Assembly: GCA_933207985.1 (NCBI GenBank)
Contig: OW240915.1
Location: 269,554,120 to 269,618,119 of the forward strand
DNA length: 64,000 nt
Direction: 5' to 3'
Source: Pelobates cultripes
Taxonomy: Eukaryota > Chordata > Amphibia > Anura > Pelobatidae
Positions 62,520 through 64,000 of the stretch are shown piece after piece. Below the pieces are notes generated by a model, which worked only from the letters and a program-made list of their open reading frames with translations, was not told the origin of the DNA and made no database searches. The stretch's first letter is position 1. Each line of letters opens with the position of its first letter. Position numbers and translations under genes: made by a program.

Positions 62520-63613
62520 ATATGTATATGTATGTGCTTGCTTGTACATAGGCAGGCGCACACACACACACACACACACACACAAACATGTAATTTAGTC
62601 TGTGATAATTATCTATACTTAGAATTGTAATAACCATTTAATATATTCATGTCTGAAACATGTCGATTTGAATTTTAGGTGGGTGTGACATAATATTTCT
62701 ATATATTTTTTAATTCTTAAGGAGAGAATGGAGAACCGTTTCAAGCAGATATACCTGCAGCTTACGATCCAGTACCGTCCGCCAGAGAGAGGAGGAGGCA
62801 CAGACACAAGGCTCCAGACTATGAAGTATATAGCATATATATATGTATACTTTGTATTTTGAGAAAACAAGTGACATGGCCACTTAAATCTGTGTTTATG
62901 TGGATAGATTGTGAAAATTCATAATATTCGTCAAGGCATATTAGAACAATTACCATAAACATTGCTGCAAACAAAAGCTCTGATAACTTTTAAAAATTAT
63001 ATTAAAAATGACCAGTAATGGCCAGTAATCGCTTAGAGCCCAGTTAACACACCAATCATACACGTTGAAATGCTATAAAATGCAATGTGTCTCCATTTCT
63101 GGGTGTTAATTTCACAGTGATTAGTATATCTTGCTGTAAGTTGCATTGAAGACCAAGGTTGTAAGGCTGATGTATCCCAGACATCTGTCATACGCTTGGT
63201 TTAAACATTTTCGTTTTAGATTGACAAACTGAAGCCAAAATGTACTATATGTCTCAAGTCATTAACTGACCTCTGAAGGCTCTAATCACACTTTATAATT
63301 AATTAACAATATACATAATTATTTTTTTTTCCATATTGTTTTATTCATCCACTCACTTGCATTTACAATTTGCTACAGTAACTAGATGTTTGTAGTGTAT
63401 ATTGTGTACTTTAAATTTGATAAGCCAACAAGCCGTAAATGATGAATCTTTATCCGTAGAGTGACACCCCAGTGGTGCCTGCCATTCCCTTACCCCAGGA
63501 TGATCGATTATCCATAAATTCTGACTTCAGCCTCAACGTGGACGAAGTCCGCACCCGAAATGAGGAACGGCTAAGAAAGCTGAGTAATCTCCAGAAGAGC
63601 TCCAGAATCCTAG
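11199..63613 (+). CDS. CSPP1: CSPP1 gene, 30 coding exons (3' end outside window)
   Basis: CSPP1 encodes a microtubule-associated protein of centrosomes, spindle poles, the central spindle and the ciliary axoneme. In humans it is mutated in Joubert syndrome, and it stabilises microtubule ends. The joined exons give about 1,207 residues with family hallmarks: the N-terminal [15 protein letters not shown] helix, two SLPxGE motifs (exons 3 and 5), the [15 protein letters not shown] segment (exon 11), the [17 protein letters not shown] segment (exon 14), [11 protein letters not shown] (exon 17), a long E/K/R-rich coiled coil (exons 17, 20, 21), the SPPVPAR motif (exon 23) and [11 protein letters not shown] (exon 28). 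All introns are GT-AG except intron 2, which is GC-AG. Human isoforms are about 1,220-1,260 residues, so the last exon or exons (about 50-60 codons) lie downstream. It corresponds to the long (CSPP-L) form. Identification rests on recognising the family from the protein sequence. Confidence 0.95.
11458..11694. mobile_element. Possible older hAT-type repeat, left part
   Basis: CAGGGGTCAAGCAACCTATG resembles the end of frog hAT-derived repeats. The sequence appears interrupted at 11694 by the hAT element described next and may resume at 14123. Its far end was not found. Confidence 0.35.
11695..14114. mobile_element. Non-autonomous hAT element (2.4 kb) carrying a minisatellite
   Basis: The ends are inverted: CAGGGCCAGATTAAGAG on the left and, on the reverse strand, CAGGGCCGGATTAACAT on the right, fitting the hAT CAGRG start. 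It is flanked by an exact 8-bp duplication ATCGCAGC (11687-11694 and 14115-14122), the hAT hallmark. No transposase is visible. About 1.6 kb of the interior is a GGGACACTGAGACA-type minisatellite. Confidence 0.85.
12075..13750. repeat. GGGACACTGAGACA-type minisatellite with higher-order structure
   Basis: Hundreds of bases of a roughly 18-bp unit such as GGGGACACTGGGAGACAT, alternating with GACACTGAGACACTAG. A higher-order repeat is visible: the segment starting CTTGGGGATA recurs at about 12401, 12713 and 13052 (periods 312 and 339). The G-rich strand is + for about 12200-13662, but the flanks 12075-12195 and 13663-13745 carry the same motif inverted. Long open frames on both strands here (up to 328 codons) are artefacts of the repeat. 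Confidence 0.93.
15515..15635 (+). CDS. CSPP1: CSPP1 coding exon 2 (GC donor)
   Basis: Residues 34-73 plus one base. It contains MAKENVPPN, matching the AKENIPPN segment of mammalian CSPP1. The acceptor is TTTATAG after a long pyrimidine tract. The only donor that fits the frame of exon 3 is GAG/GCAAGT at 15636, a GC-AG intron with the otherwise perfect flanking consensus such donors need. A GT donor in the right phase is not present nearby. Confidence 0.85.
15998..16021. repeat. (CA)n microsatellite
   Basis: About 12 CA dinucleotides in intron 2. Confidence 0.9.
16162..16265 (+). CDS. CSPP1: CSPP1 coding exon 3
   Basis: Residues 74-108, entered in phase 1 and left in phase 0. It encodes the first SLPLGE motif followed by [20 protein letters not shown], a basic helix highly conserved in CSPP1. 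Splice sites are ATTCAG/ and CAG/GTAGGG. Confidence 0.93.
16439..16941. mobile_element. MITE with long inverted ends
   Basis: TAAAGAGACACTATAGTCAC at the left is mirrored by TAAAGGGACCGTATAGTCAC (reverse strand) at the right, and similarity continues inward for over 100 bases (for example CTTCATTAAGCTA / TAGCTTAATGAAG). No ORF. I recognise this end type as very abundant in frog genomes. It occupies most of intron 3. Confidence 0.8.
17090..17113 (+). CDS. CSPP1: CSPP1 coding exon 4, 24-nt microexon
   Basis: A 24-base exon encoding GNAQAKRK (residues 109-116), phase 0 on both sides, flanked by a strong pyrimidine-rich acceptor (TTCTAG/) and the donor AAAG/GTAGGG. Its basic content fits between the YRRYLSQ of exon 3 and the KNLRHTG of exon 5, as in other vertebrate CSPP1. 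Skipping it would keep the frame. Confidence 0.75.
18328..18408 (+). CDS. CSPP1: CSPP1 coding exon 5
   Basis: Residues 117-143, phase 0 at both ends. It carries the second SLPxGE motif ([13 protein letters not shown]). Acceptor TTTAG/AAA, donor AAG/GTATGG. Confidence 0.9.
20323..20421 (+). CDS. CSPP1: CSPP1 coding exon 6
   Basis: Residues 144-176, phase 0 at both ends. [15 protein letters not shown] is a signature of CSPP1 across vertebrates. It ends CAG/GTACAA. A retroelement begins only 45 bases into the following intron. Confidence 0.93.
20466..21255 (-). mobile_element. Non-autonomous retroelement with inverted arms, Penelope-like
   Basis: A 790-bp insertion flanked by an exact 15-bp duplication (TATTTACTAATAGTA at 20451-20465 and 21256-21270). 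About 225-bp arms (20603-20830 and 21030-21255) are inverted copies of each other. The loop holds, on the minus strand, a CTGAGGA / hairpin / GAAACGCGT block. Inverted LTR-like arms, a variable-length duplication and this block are reminiscent of Penelope-like elements; the family is inferred, no coding sequence remains. Confidence 0.6.
21271..21996. other. Rest of intron 6
   Basis: AT-rich intron with no recognisable gene or repeat family. Confidence 0.5.
21997..22403 (+). CDS. CSPP1: CSPP1 coding exon 7 (largest exon)
   Basis: A 407-base exon, residues 177-311 plus two bases. It is charged and low in hydrophobic residues, consistent with disorder, except for the conserved [19 protein letters not shown] segment around residues 206-224. 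Acceptor CTGCAG/ATT, donor GAGAG/GTACTT, phase 2. The reading frame is open through the donor, so the end is set by the phase of exon 8. Confidence 0.9.
22876..23392. repeat. Repeat cluster: hAT-like end, 18-bp minisatellite, CA tracts
   Basis: CAGTGGTGTATCCTGGTTTT at about 22876 resembles a frog hAT/MITE end. It is followed by tandem ACAGACAGACGCGCGCTC (18 bp) copies up to the N gap at 23176. After the gap, CACGCTGGCTGA alternates with long CA runs. Open frames here are artefacts. Confidence 0.8.
23176..23275. other. Assembly gap, 100 N
   Basis: Exactly 100 N, the usual placeholder for a gap of unknown size, placed inside a tandem repeat that assemblers would collapse. The true array length is unknown. 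Confidence 0.99.
23393..24190. repeat. Unclassified interspersed repeat in intron 7
   Basis: AT-rich sequence with no ORF that has the look of the non-coding LTR-like parts of Penelope-type repeats (phrases like CACTCACCTATATTAGAGCA). No ends or duplications were identified. Confidence 0.3.
24197..24268. repeat. 72-bp perfect palindrome
   Basis: Two 36-base arms meet at CCAA/TTGG (24232/24233). Each arm itself holds two copies of a 17-base AAATATATAAAATAGCC unit. It ends 66 bases before the exon 8 acceptor. Confidence 0.95.
24335..24421 (+). CDS. CSPP1: CSPP1 coding exon 8
   Basis: Residues 312-340, phase 2 in and phase 2 out. Acceptor TTTTTTAG/, donor ATAG/GTGAGA. It encodes a poorly conserved hydrophilic segment ([20 protein letters not shown]). 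A 72-base perfect palindrome ends 66 bases before the acceptor. Confidence 0.8.
25152..25427 (-). pseudogene. Tc1/mariner transposase fragment
   Basis: A 91-codon open segment with the C-terminal part of a Tc1-type DDE transposase: [18 protein letters not shown], then [10 protein letters not shown] and LIEHL. In active enzymes the residue two before NAPCH is preceded by the second catalytic aspartate (QDNAPCH); here it reads QTNAPCH, so that aspartate is lost. Upstream coding parts are broken by stops, frameshifts and an insertion. Inactive. Confidence 0.8.
25575..25863 (+). mobile_element. Insertion nested in the Tc1 relic
   Basis: A block of about 290 bases separates two parts of the Tc1 transposase region that are contiguous in related elements. 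It has a CTGATGA / 14-nt hairpin / GAAAC motif at 25670-25695. No ORF, and I could not find target-site duplications; edges are approximate. Confidence 0.45.
26632..26733 (+). CDS. CSPP1: CSPP1 coding exon 9
   Basis: Residues 341-374, phase 2 at both ends. It starts with an RDRRDRRDR basic run. Two donors are visible, CAG/GTAAAG at 26697 and GAG/GTAAGA at 26734. Only the second fits exon 10, whose other frame has a stop after two codons, so the longer exon is chosen. Confidence 0.82.
26900..28790. repeat. Unclassified interspersed repeats in intron 9
   Basis: About 26940-27200 has a GGTGGCCATCTTGGG segment like the 5' region of frog L1 elements on the minus strand (weak). 27719-27831 and 28040-28140 are two nearly identical copies of one about 105-base segment (TTTCAAATCCCTCGAACATT...), about 320 bases apart. 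GTAAGTGGTCTTGC also recurs at about 27862 and 28744, hinting at repeated ends. No family assigned. Confidence 0.45.
28791..29716. other. Rest of intron 9
   Basis: No gene or recognised repeat; AT-rich. Confidence 0.5.
29717..29805 (+). CDS. CSPP1: CSPP1 coding exon 10
   Basis: Residues 375-404, phase 2 in and phase 1 out. Acceptor TTTCAAG/, donor CTTG/GTAAGA. It ends in FSTGLLLG, equivalent to the FAGMLFGG segment of mammalian CSPP1 that leads into exon 11. Confidence 0.85.
30152..30248 (+). CDS. CSPP1: CSPP1 coding exon 11
   Basis: Residues 405-436, phase 1 in and phase 2 out. It encodes [19 protein letters not shown], one of the most conserved helices of the family. Acceptor CTCCTAG/, donor ACG/GTAAAT. 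Confidence 0.93.
32030..32148. mobile_element. Isolated Tc1 internal fragment
   Basis: About 118 bases from CTTCCTCTGGTTAGCC to AAAAGCATGATTGATTGA are almost identical to 25440-25560 of the Tc1 relic, but with no Tc1 ends around them. Confidence 0.75.
32280..32790 (-). pseudogene. PLE GIY-YIG endonuclease relic
   Basis: Minus-strand patches read [37 protein letters not shown], a stop, [19 protein letters not shown], a stop, and [21 protein letters not shown]. This order (Cys-rich linker, GIY-YIG core, then NPxGLKFMGIE..KKNWRGGD) is that of the endonuclease of Penelope/Neptune elements. Stops and changed core residues make it non-functional. Confidence 0.7.
33400..33819. mobile_element. MITE-like repeat (ends GTCCCTTTA)
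   Basis: It starts near AAGAATACACATTTTTATTC and ends ATCTGGGTAACTCTAGTGTCCCTTTA. The same family, with AATGTAAACATTGCAG and ATCTGGGT landmarks, is at 48301-48692. No ORF of interest. Confidence 0.55.
34122..34179 (+). CDS. CSPP1: CSPP1 coding exon 12
   Basis: Residues 437-456, a 58-base exon continuing the exon 11 helix ([19 protein letters not shown]), nearly the same as in mammals. Acceptor ATTTTAG/, donor CAG/GTAAAG, phase 0. Confidence 0.93.
34340..34664. mobile_element. MITE-like repeat (GTGCCAGGAAAACA family), right part
   Basis: It ends AAGTGCCAGGAAAACAGGTTTGTTTTCCTGGCACTGTAGGATCCCTTTA, matching in inverse the left end at 32819 (TTTAAAGTACCACTATAGTG). It directly follows CSPP1 exon 12's intron start region. 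Family not named. Confidence 0.5.
35339..36090 (-). pseudogene. L2/CR1-type LINE, RT C-terminal relic
   Basis: Two open minus-strand segments (35984-35748 and 35731-35339), offset by a frameshift, encode [14 protein letters not shown] (RT thumb region), [18 protein letters not shown], then [43 protein letters not shown] and [10 protein letters not shown]. This succession is diagnostic of L2/CR1-group LINEs. It is 5'-truncated. The 3' end is near 35340. Confidence 0.82.
36091..37474. other. Rest of intron 12
   Basis: AT-rich intron, no recognised gene or element; short open frames lack any family signature. Confidence 0.5.
37475..37764 (+). CDS. CSPP1: CSPP1 coding exon 13
   Basis: Residues 457-552 plus two bases. 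It is proline-rich and contains PDRLRQF, the [12 protein letters not shown] motif and the closing [13 protein letters not shown], all matching the CSPP1 central region. Acceptor TTTCCAG/, donor CTAG/GTAATT, phase 2. Confidence 0.93.
38179..38297 (+). CDS. CSPP1: CSPP1 coding exon 14
   Basis: Residues 553-592 plus one base. A proline run is followed by [18 protein letters not shown], the most recognisable CSPP1 block. Acceptor TTGCAG/, donor TACT/GTGAGC, phase 1. Confidence 0.93.
38765..38849 (+). CDS. CSPP1: CSPP1 coding exon 15
   Basis: Residues 593-620 plus two bases, a Pro/Gly-rich low-complexity linker ([19 protein letters not shown]). Acceptor AAACAG/, donor CTGT/GTAAGT, phase 2. The following 7.7-kb intron holds the full-length L1. 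Confidence 0.85.
38982..38996. repeat. Left target-site duplication of the L1
   Basis: ATATAAGTGGGTTTT, matched exactly at 46080-46094. Read in the L1 sense strand, the integration point is CCTTT/AAAACCC, which fits the TT/AAAA preference of L1 endonucleases. The T-run after it is the L1 poly(A) tail on the other strand, so the right edge is ambiguous by a few T. Confidence 0.92.
38997..39655 (-). other. L1 3' UTR, polyadenylation signal and A-tail
   Basis: About 660 bases after the ORF2 stop. On the minus strand it has a C-rich pyrimidine tract (complement of the G-run at about 39470-39510) and ends with AATAAA at 39018-39013 followed within 10 bases by the poly(A) tail (T-run 38993-39004 on the + strand). 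Confidence 0.8.
39656..43510 (-). CDS. L1 ORF2 protein: endonuclease and reverse transcriptase, 1284 aa
   Basis: The enzyme nicks target DNA and copies L1 RNA at the nick. The AP-like endonuclease spans residues about 20-260 with N30, E59, the GGDCNA box (D162, N164), RID (225-227) and SDH (250-252) all intact. The RT spans about 480-760, with the LDAEKAFD catalytic aspartate at 624, RQGCPLSP near 683 and YADD at 724-727. A C-terminal cysteine box reads C1155-X3-C-X7-H1167-X4-C1172. The annotated ATG gives 19 extra residues before [11 protein letters not shown], where the endonuclease fold begins, so Met20 may be the true start. No stop or frameshift is seen. Confidence 0.93.
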   Translation of the reverse strand: MTIVPLFHKSRSTSDITRTMPLNLHCVSINAKGLNNPKKRHSLLRWAHGQKADILMIQETHFTPHKHFPPKNKHYNRTFLANSPDAKTKGVAIILKSSCPLTDIQAFPDKHGRYLTLTGRIGPTTYSISSLYAPTTPEPLFWQTFSAHLTAHSATFTIIGGDCNATHQPTLDRTARPRNEPRSSVNDTLFSNFLNTHTLLDIWRAQHPSTLDFTYYSHPHNTYSRIDYFLVSPNVTSRITHTSIGHITWSDHADISLTLSIPNMLRPWTWKLNSQLLQDKLVTISIAKDITEYFTLNDPSVSSTITLWAAHKPVIRGKLIALATARKKQHNKLLMETITEIGRLETLHKRNPTPLHLEQLTTARSLLKSLSLAATTKALAWTKQKYYEKSNKADSMLAKRLKNLTETKRITKIRTSNGAMSDIPHTIGEVFRHYFTSLYNHTPEPPTELIQSQTDNLLRRLSLPSLTEDARSRIAADISPEEIIAAIKTLKPNKSPGPDGLTAIYYKSFGDILTPRLSKVFNAMLQGEPLPADMTQANITLLPKPGKPHDEPGHYRPISLLNIDLKILTKVMTTRLNPYLPKLINPDQVGFIPQRQAQDNTRRTIDLIWYANQKRLPAIILSLDAEKAFDRLLWPYLYAVLHKFGFPPEFTQFLKAMYHTPTAQLLIPNITPPSFPILNGTRQGCPLSPLLFAISLEPLLEAIRINPQIEGIRIRDETFTVAAYADDILLTLTNPLPTLEALMSTLQEYSTISGYQLNATKSDLMPLNLNNITTSTLRSNFPFHICPTEITYLGIQITNDTTTLYTANYPPLLHKAYSDLERWKPMSISWLGRIASVKMNLLPKFLYAFQALPIPCKKSDLKHLQTAIDRYIWNGMRPRVRRSTLYVPKPSGGLGLPNLTHYLHAAHLTQIQHWHLPPAHKRWVDLEHLIFGWDHPSQYMWTPKPYRPLPPPTSPTITHSLDLWDRLSDKFDLSTGLSPLTPILRNKMFPPGLTPRHYAHFEDRDIVRLGHLYPNGKLLQYSEIPNPESLTTYDYFRYLQLRSFAATDTVRMAATSTLTEFERDTLRSPARKSQISNLYITLTTHHTQVALPYIAAWENDLGPLEDPTEWADIWASIKSISICVTHKEQAYKMLFRWYLTPLRLKAMNRLPNNLCWKLCGETGTFLHCWWTCPKLTPLWKTITTLLTRILNKPIPLDPWALLLSKPIDTFTRNENKLIARIALATRRAIAETWSTPHIPTQPQINTKITDNIAMDKLTAQVHDTPNSFHKVWDPWLEGYNALPW
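43511..44936 (-). other. Long inter-ORF spacer of the L1
   Basis: A 1.43-kb segment between the ORF1 stop and the ORF2 start with no convincing coding content. It is very GC-rich, with several G- and C-homopolymers, including a C-run, a 5-base loop and a G-run around 44150-44179 that could fold into a stem. Short open frames here are composition artefacts. Mammalian L1 spacers are only tens of bases, so how ORF2 is translated is unclear. Confidence 0.7.
44937..45926 (-). CDS. L1 ORF1 protein (RNA-binding chaperone), 329 aa
   Basis: L1 ORF1 protein coats L1 RNA and is needed for retrotransposition. The N-terminus is basic ([10 protein letters not shown]). A heptad-rich coiled coil follows at about residues 70-135 ([20 protein letters not shown]). 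An RRM-like domain then starts at [12 protein letters not shown] (about 138-149) and includes [18 protein letters not shown]. The C-terminal domain (about 215-290) has [18 protein letters not shown]. This is the usual trimerisation / RRM / CTD order of the Transposase_22 family, at a normal length. The start is the first ATG after the short 5' UTR. The frame is fully open. Confidence 0.9.
   Translation of the reverse strand: MGGGRKSKSGTAVAPIFKPRPDKEAPGMLSQQASDSDSETSTTSHKVDAPSAPLTKRDLKDMLTEMKSLVAEELTKHLAPLKEGLTDLTKRTQALENKMEEVTATTSTHEASIKELQEQFTYLEDMQEDLNNRSRRNNIRIRGLPEPSTPEALTAILHEAFSSLLPDALPSDLLLDRAHRALRPPSSSPTQPRDIIIRCHYFHIKEAIMRATRETPLQIEGHTVQLYHDLAPTTLRKRRELKPLTQALQALGIRYSWGHPFKLMVRHNNRTFTLTKPSEARDFAAQLGISDLNGALHTASQQPMPQRRPWDPQPQRDRTRGQRSSQTYA
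45927..46079 (-). promoter_or_regulatory. L1 5' UTR / internal promoter with YY1-like site
   Basis: About 150 bases between the L1 5' end and the ORF1 start. Read on the minus strand it opens with a G-run and, about 25-35 bases in (46055-46045), contains AAGATGGCCGC, a match to the YY1 site that positions transcription start in human L1. No monomer repeats are seen. The promoter role is inferred. Confidence 0.5.
46080..46094. repeat. Right target-site duplication of the L1
   Basis: ATATAAGTGGGTTTT, an exact copy of 38982-38996. It directly abuts the first bases of the L1 5' end (GGGGGCGGAG on the minus strand). The 15-base length is typical for target-primed reverse transcription. Confidence 0.92.
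46527..46644 (+). CDS. CSPP1: CSPP1 coding exon 16
   Basis: Residues 621-660, phase 2 in and phase 0 out. The first half is variable; the end ([17 protein letters not shown]) matches the conserved start of the coiled coil. Acceptor TTCTAG/, donor CAG/GTACTG. Confidence 0.9.
46872..47019 (+). CDS. CSPP1: CSPP1 coding exon 17
   Basis: Residues 661-709 plus one base. An E/K/R-rich helix is followed by the invariant [20 protein letters not shown] block. Acceptor TTTCAG/, donor ATCA/GTAAGT, phase 1. Confidence 0.95.
47020..47610. other. Intron 17
   Basis: Very AT-rich; A/T-run inverted stretches at about 47105-47180; otherwise nothing seen. Confidence 0.5.
47611..47748 (+). CDS. CSPP1: CSPP1 coding exon 18
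   Basis: Residues 710-755, phase 1 at both ends. It begins [14 protein letters not shown], the conserved continuation of exon 17, and ends in a Ser-rich variable stretch. Acceptor TTGCAG/, donor CCAG/GTATGC. Confidence 0.93.
48122..48234 (+). CDS. CSPP1: CSPP1 coding exon 19
   Basis: Residues 756-793, phase 1 in and phase 0 out. It contains [15 protein letters not shown] and YKNFLRLQ, matching the mammalian FARGNVFGEPPTE and YKNFLRFQ segments. The acceptor (CTCATAG/) follows a T/C tract. Confidence 0.93.
48301..48692. mobile_element. MITE-like repeat, same family as 33.4 kb
   Basis: TAAAGGAACACTATTTTTTA at the left and ATCTGGGTGATTACTTTCC at the right; inside are GAATGAGTATTACTCTGTCT and AATGTAAACATTGCAGTTTT segments. 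Common in frogs by my recollection. Confidence 0.55.
48731..49034. mobile_element. Foldback hAT MITE, 304 bp
   Basis: TAGTGATG at the left and CATCACTA at the right, flanked by an exact 8-bp duplication CTGAAAAT (48723-48730 and 49035-49042). Nearly the whole element is one inverted repeat: arms of about 140 bases around a short loop near 48875-48890, rich in CGCGAACGGTTCGC. No coding content. Confidence 0.9.
49330..50690 (-). pseudogene. 5'-truncated L1, ORF2 C-terminus and 3' UTR
   Basis: Minus strand. The ORF2 tail has [19 protein letters not shown] (C-X2-C-X8-H-X4-C) and, in an earlier frame, [20 protein letters not shown]. The two frames join at an A-run near 50205, a one-base indel. 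A 3' UTR follows, with AATAAA at 49359-49354 and an A-tail (T-run 49330-49343). The 5' end stops near 50690. A different subfamily from the intact L1. Confidence 0.85.
51071..51220 (+). CDS. CSPP1: CSPP1 coding exon 20 (coiled coil)
   Basis: Residues 794-843, exactly 50 codons, phase 0 at both ends. Almost entirely E, K, R and Q, including [17 protein letters not shown]. It forms the main long coiled coil with exon 21. Acceptor TATATAG/, donor GAG/GTAAGA. Confidence 0.95.
51260..51770 (+). mobile_element. Possible L1 3' UTR fragment
   Basis: The sequence ends CAAAATAAAGAATTAAAAAA with an A-rich tail, like an L1 3' end on the + strand. It contains ACGCAGACGCAGACGCAG at about 51447. No ORF2 sequence was recognised. 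Confidence 0.35.
52215..52367 (+). CDS. CSPP1: CSPP1 coding exon 21 (coiled coil, weak donor)
   Basis: Residues 844-894, phase 0 at both ends, continuing the coiled coil ([20 protein letters not shown]). Acceptor TTTCAG/. The chosen donor CAG/GTCGGG is weak. Two in-frame alternatives a little downstream (GGA/GTGAAA and GGA/GTAATA) would add 3 or 9 residues, so the right edge is uncertain. Confidence 0.8.
52772..52876 (+). CDS. CSPP1: CSPP1 coding exon 22
   Basis: Residues 895-929, 35 codons, phase 0 at both ends. [15 protein letters not shown] matches the family's RQPSPIVPALQNK segment. Acceptor TTGCAG/, donor CAT/GTAAGA. Confidence 0.93.
52877..54558. other. Intron 22
   Basis: 1.7 kb with no gene, tandem repeat or recognised element. 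Confidence 0.5.
54559..54613 (+). CDS. CSPP1: CSPP1 coding exon 23
   Basis: Residues 930-947 plus one base. A short exon carrying the conserved [14 protein letters not shown] motif, a possible SH3-type proline ligand. Acceptor GTTTTAG/, donor TATG/GTAATG, phase 1. Confidence 0.93.
54935..55061 (+). CDS. CSPP1: CSPP1 coding exon 24
   Basis: Residues 948-989 plus two bases. It encodes the helix [20 protein letters not shown] and an acidic DRDDE stretch, as in mammals. Acceptor TTTCAG/, donor GTGG/GTAAGA, phase 2. Confidence 0.93.
55062..56530. other. Introns 24 and 25
   Basis: Apart from exon 25, no gene or recognised repeat. Confidence 0.5.
55729..55871 (+). CDS. CSPP1: CSPP1 coding exon 25 (tandem TAGCAG acceptor)
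   Basis: Residues 990-1037 plus one base. It contains [20 protein letters not shown], matching the MDIFDMARHRLQAPVRRQS segment. The acceptor is TAGCAG: use of the first AG starts the exon at 55729, use of the second at 55732, removing one arginine from the RRR run while keeping the frame. Donor AGAG/GTGAGT, phase 1. Confidence 0.9.
56531..56674 (+). CDS. CSPP1: CSPP1 coding exon 26
   Basis: Residues 1038-1085 plus one base. It contains YMYPDPP followed by [20 protein letters not shown], a conserved Q-rich helix. Acceptor GAACAG/, donor GATG/GTAAGA, phase 1. Confidence 0.93.
57246..57289 (+). CDS. CSPP1: CSPP1 coding exon 27 (small exon)
   Basis: A 44-base exon, residues 1086-1100 ([15 protein letters not shown]), phase 1 in and phase 0 out, with a TTTTACAG acceptor and an ATG/GTAAGA donor. 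The sequence is not strongly conserved. The call rests on good splice signals and frame agreement on both sides. Confidence 0.75.
57640..58045 (+). pseudogene. L2/CR1-type LINE 3' fragment
   Basis: The + strand reads [15 protein letters not shown], then [20 protein letters not shown] and LQTLKKK, the last residues of an L2/CR1-group RT polyprotein, with frame breaks between parts. The tail AAGCACTATAAAAATCGTAA followed by ATT repeats is the usual L2-like 3' end. Confidence 0.82.
58609..58624. repeat. Left target-site duplication of the truncated + strand L1
   Basis: AGGAATGGTCAACCTT, identical to 59674-59689. Confidence 0.9.
58625..59673 (+). mobile_element. 5'-truncated L1 insertion with target-site duplication
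   Basis: About 1.05 kb. The first 220 bases encode the last part of an L1 ORF2 ([17 protein letters not shown] and [13 protein letters not shown], then a stop), comparable to the FHKVWDPW ending of the intact L1. Some 800 bases of 3' UTR follow, with a C/T-rich tract (58930-59060), and AATAAA with an A-tail at 59648-59673. A 16-bp exact duplication flanks it. Confidence 0.85.
59854..59917 (+). CDS. CSPP1: CSPP1 coding exon 28
   Basis: Residues 1101-1121 plus one base: [20 protein letters not shown], nearly matching the DFLKNSLLESDSAFIG block of mammals. Acceptor TTTATAG/, donor ATAG/GTAAGA, phase 1. Confidence 0.93.
60160..62447. other. Intron 28, first part
   Basis: About 60165-60290 (ATTTATTGAAATGGAAAAAG...) resembles an L1 3' end on the minus strand, weakly. 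The rest shows no gene or recognised element. Confidence 0.4.
62448..62584. repeat. (TA)n and (CA)n compound microsatellite
   Basis: Two long TA runs (about 62448-62477 and 62481-62522) broken by TTTATA, then TATG/TGCTTG, then about 12 CA units at 62559-62583. It lies about 140 bases before exon 29. Confidence 0.95.
62722..62825 (+). CDS. CSPP1: CSPP1 coding exon 29
   Basis: Residues 1122-1156, phase 1 in and phase 0 out. It includes [17 protein letters not shown], matching the [12 protein letters not shown] segment. Acceptor TTCTTAAG/, donor GAA/GTATAT. Both splice sites are on the weak side. Confidence 0.88.
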
Positions 63614-64000
63614 GTAGGACATGATTATTGCATTTCTTAGAAATATGTCAGAGTTGTGTTTTTGTTAATAAGCTAACTATCCTCCTGAACTGCAACTGTT
63701 TCCTAGTCATGTGTGAATAATTGTAATGGTCATTTTTTTTTCTCATTGTGTAAAATTTCAAACAACTATTAAAAACATGGATTACATTTGCAGCAAAAAC
63801 AGTTCTTTATAGCACGTAATGTAAAGATCAGTCTTTTTTTTCAGATTGACAAATTACAATAATTTCAGCAGTTAAGCAATACGGTTATGCGTAATTGGCA
63901 ATATACATATAATTATTAATCTGTACAAAGAGCAAGTGGGTAAGATGATATGGTGTTAATAGAGATAAAGAAATATTAGTAACAGAAATTATAAAACAAA
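62826..64000. other. Introns 29 and 30 (latter incomplete)
   Basis: AT-rich intron either side of exon 30. No further CSPP1 exon is recognisable between 63614 and the window end. Confidence 0.5.
63460..63613 (+). CDS. CSPP1: CSPP1 coding exon 30 (last exon in window)
   Basis: Residues 1157-1207 plus one base. [20 protein letters not shown] matches the conserved [20 protein letters not shown] block near the CSPP1 C-terminus. Acceptor TCCGTAG/, donor CTAG/GTAGGA, phase 1. At least one more coding exon follows outside the window. Confidence 0.93.

Noticed and set aside
62390..62581. 63-codon minus-strand frame [13 protein letters not shown]
   Set aside because: Translation of the TA/CA microsatellite.

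Overview
The window is vertebrate nuclear DNA, most likely from a frog or toad. It contains nearly all of one gene on the + strand, CSPP1 (centrosome and spindle pole associated protein 1). I could place 30 coding exons from the start codon at 11199 to 63613. They join in a consistent reading frame (3,622 coding bases, 1,207 complete codons plus one base), and every splice junction was checked for phase. The 3' end, roughly 50-60 codons by comparison with other vertebrate CSPP1 proteins, lies beyond the window. A GC-rich segment at 1-192 is the probable promoter and non-coding first exon. The organism call is an inference from the protein sequence (diverged from mammals) and from the mix of mobile elements: L1/Tx1-type and L2/CR1 LINEs, Penelope-like elements, Tc1/mariner, hAT and many short inverted-repeat elements.

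Layout. 1-11188: promoter/first exon and an 11-kb intron 1 with two minisatellites (505-1005 and about 3520-4490), a MITE (2403-2755), a decayed L1 ORF2 (about 8390-9790, minus) and a fragment of a restriction-like endonuclease from a non-LTR retrotransposon (about 10270-10660). 11189-24421: coding exons 1-8, separated by a 2.4-kb hAT element full of minisatellite (11695-14114), a long-TIR MITE (16439-16941), an inverted-repeat retroelement (20466-21255) and an assembly gap of 100 N (23176-23275). 24422-38849: exons 9-15, with a Tc1/mariner relic (about 25007-26352), a decayed Penelope-like element (about 30690-33150) and an L2/CR1-type LINE relic (35339-36090). 38982-46094: a nearly pristine full-length L1 on the minus strand inside intron 15, with two open ORFs, a poly(A) tail, a 15-bp target-site duplication and a TT/AAAA integration site. 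46527-63613: exons 16-30, with a foldback hAT MITE (48731-49034), a 5'-truncated L1 (about 49330-50690, minus), a second truncated L1 on the plus strand with its own target-site duplication (58625-59673), an L2/CR1 3' fragment (about 57640-58045) and an AT/CA microsatellite.

The only host gene seen is CSPP1; everything else is intron or mobile DNA. The most interesting items are: three unrelated-looking repeats that share a CUGANGA / hairpin / GAAAC layout resembling the hammerhead ribozyme core (20951-20980, 31440-31466, 25670-25695); the intact L1 with a 1.4-kb spacer between its ORFs; the hAT element carrying a minisatellite whose strand orientation flips at both ends; a GC-AG intron and a 24-nt microexon in CSPP1; and two large hairpin-forming palindromes in the pre-mRNA. 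No wholly new system is demonstrated here.
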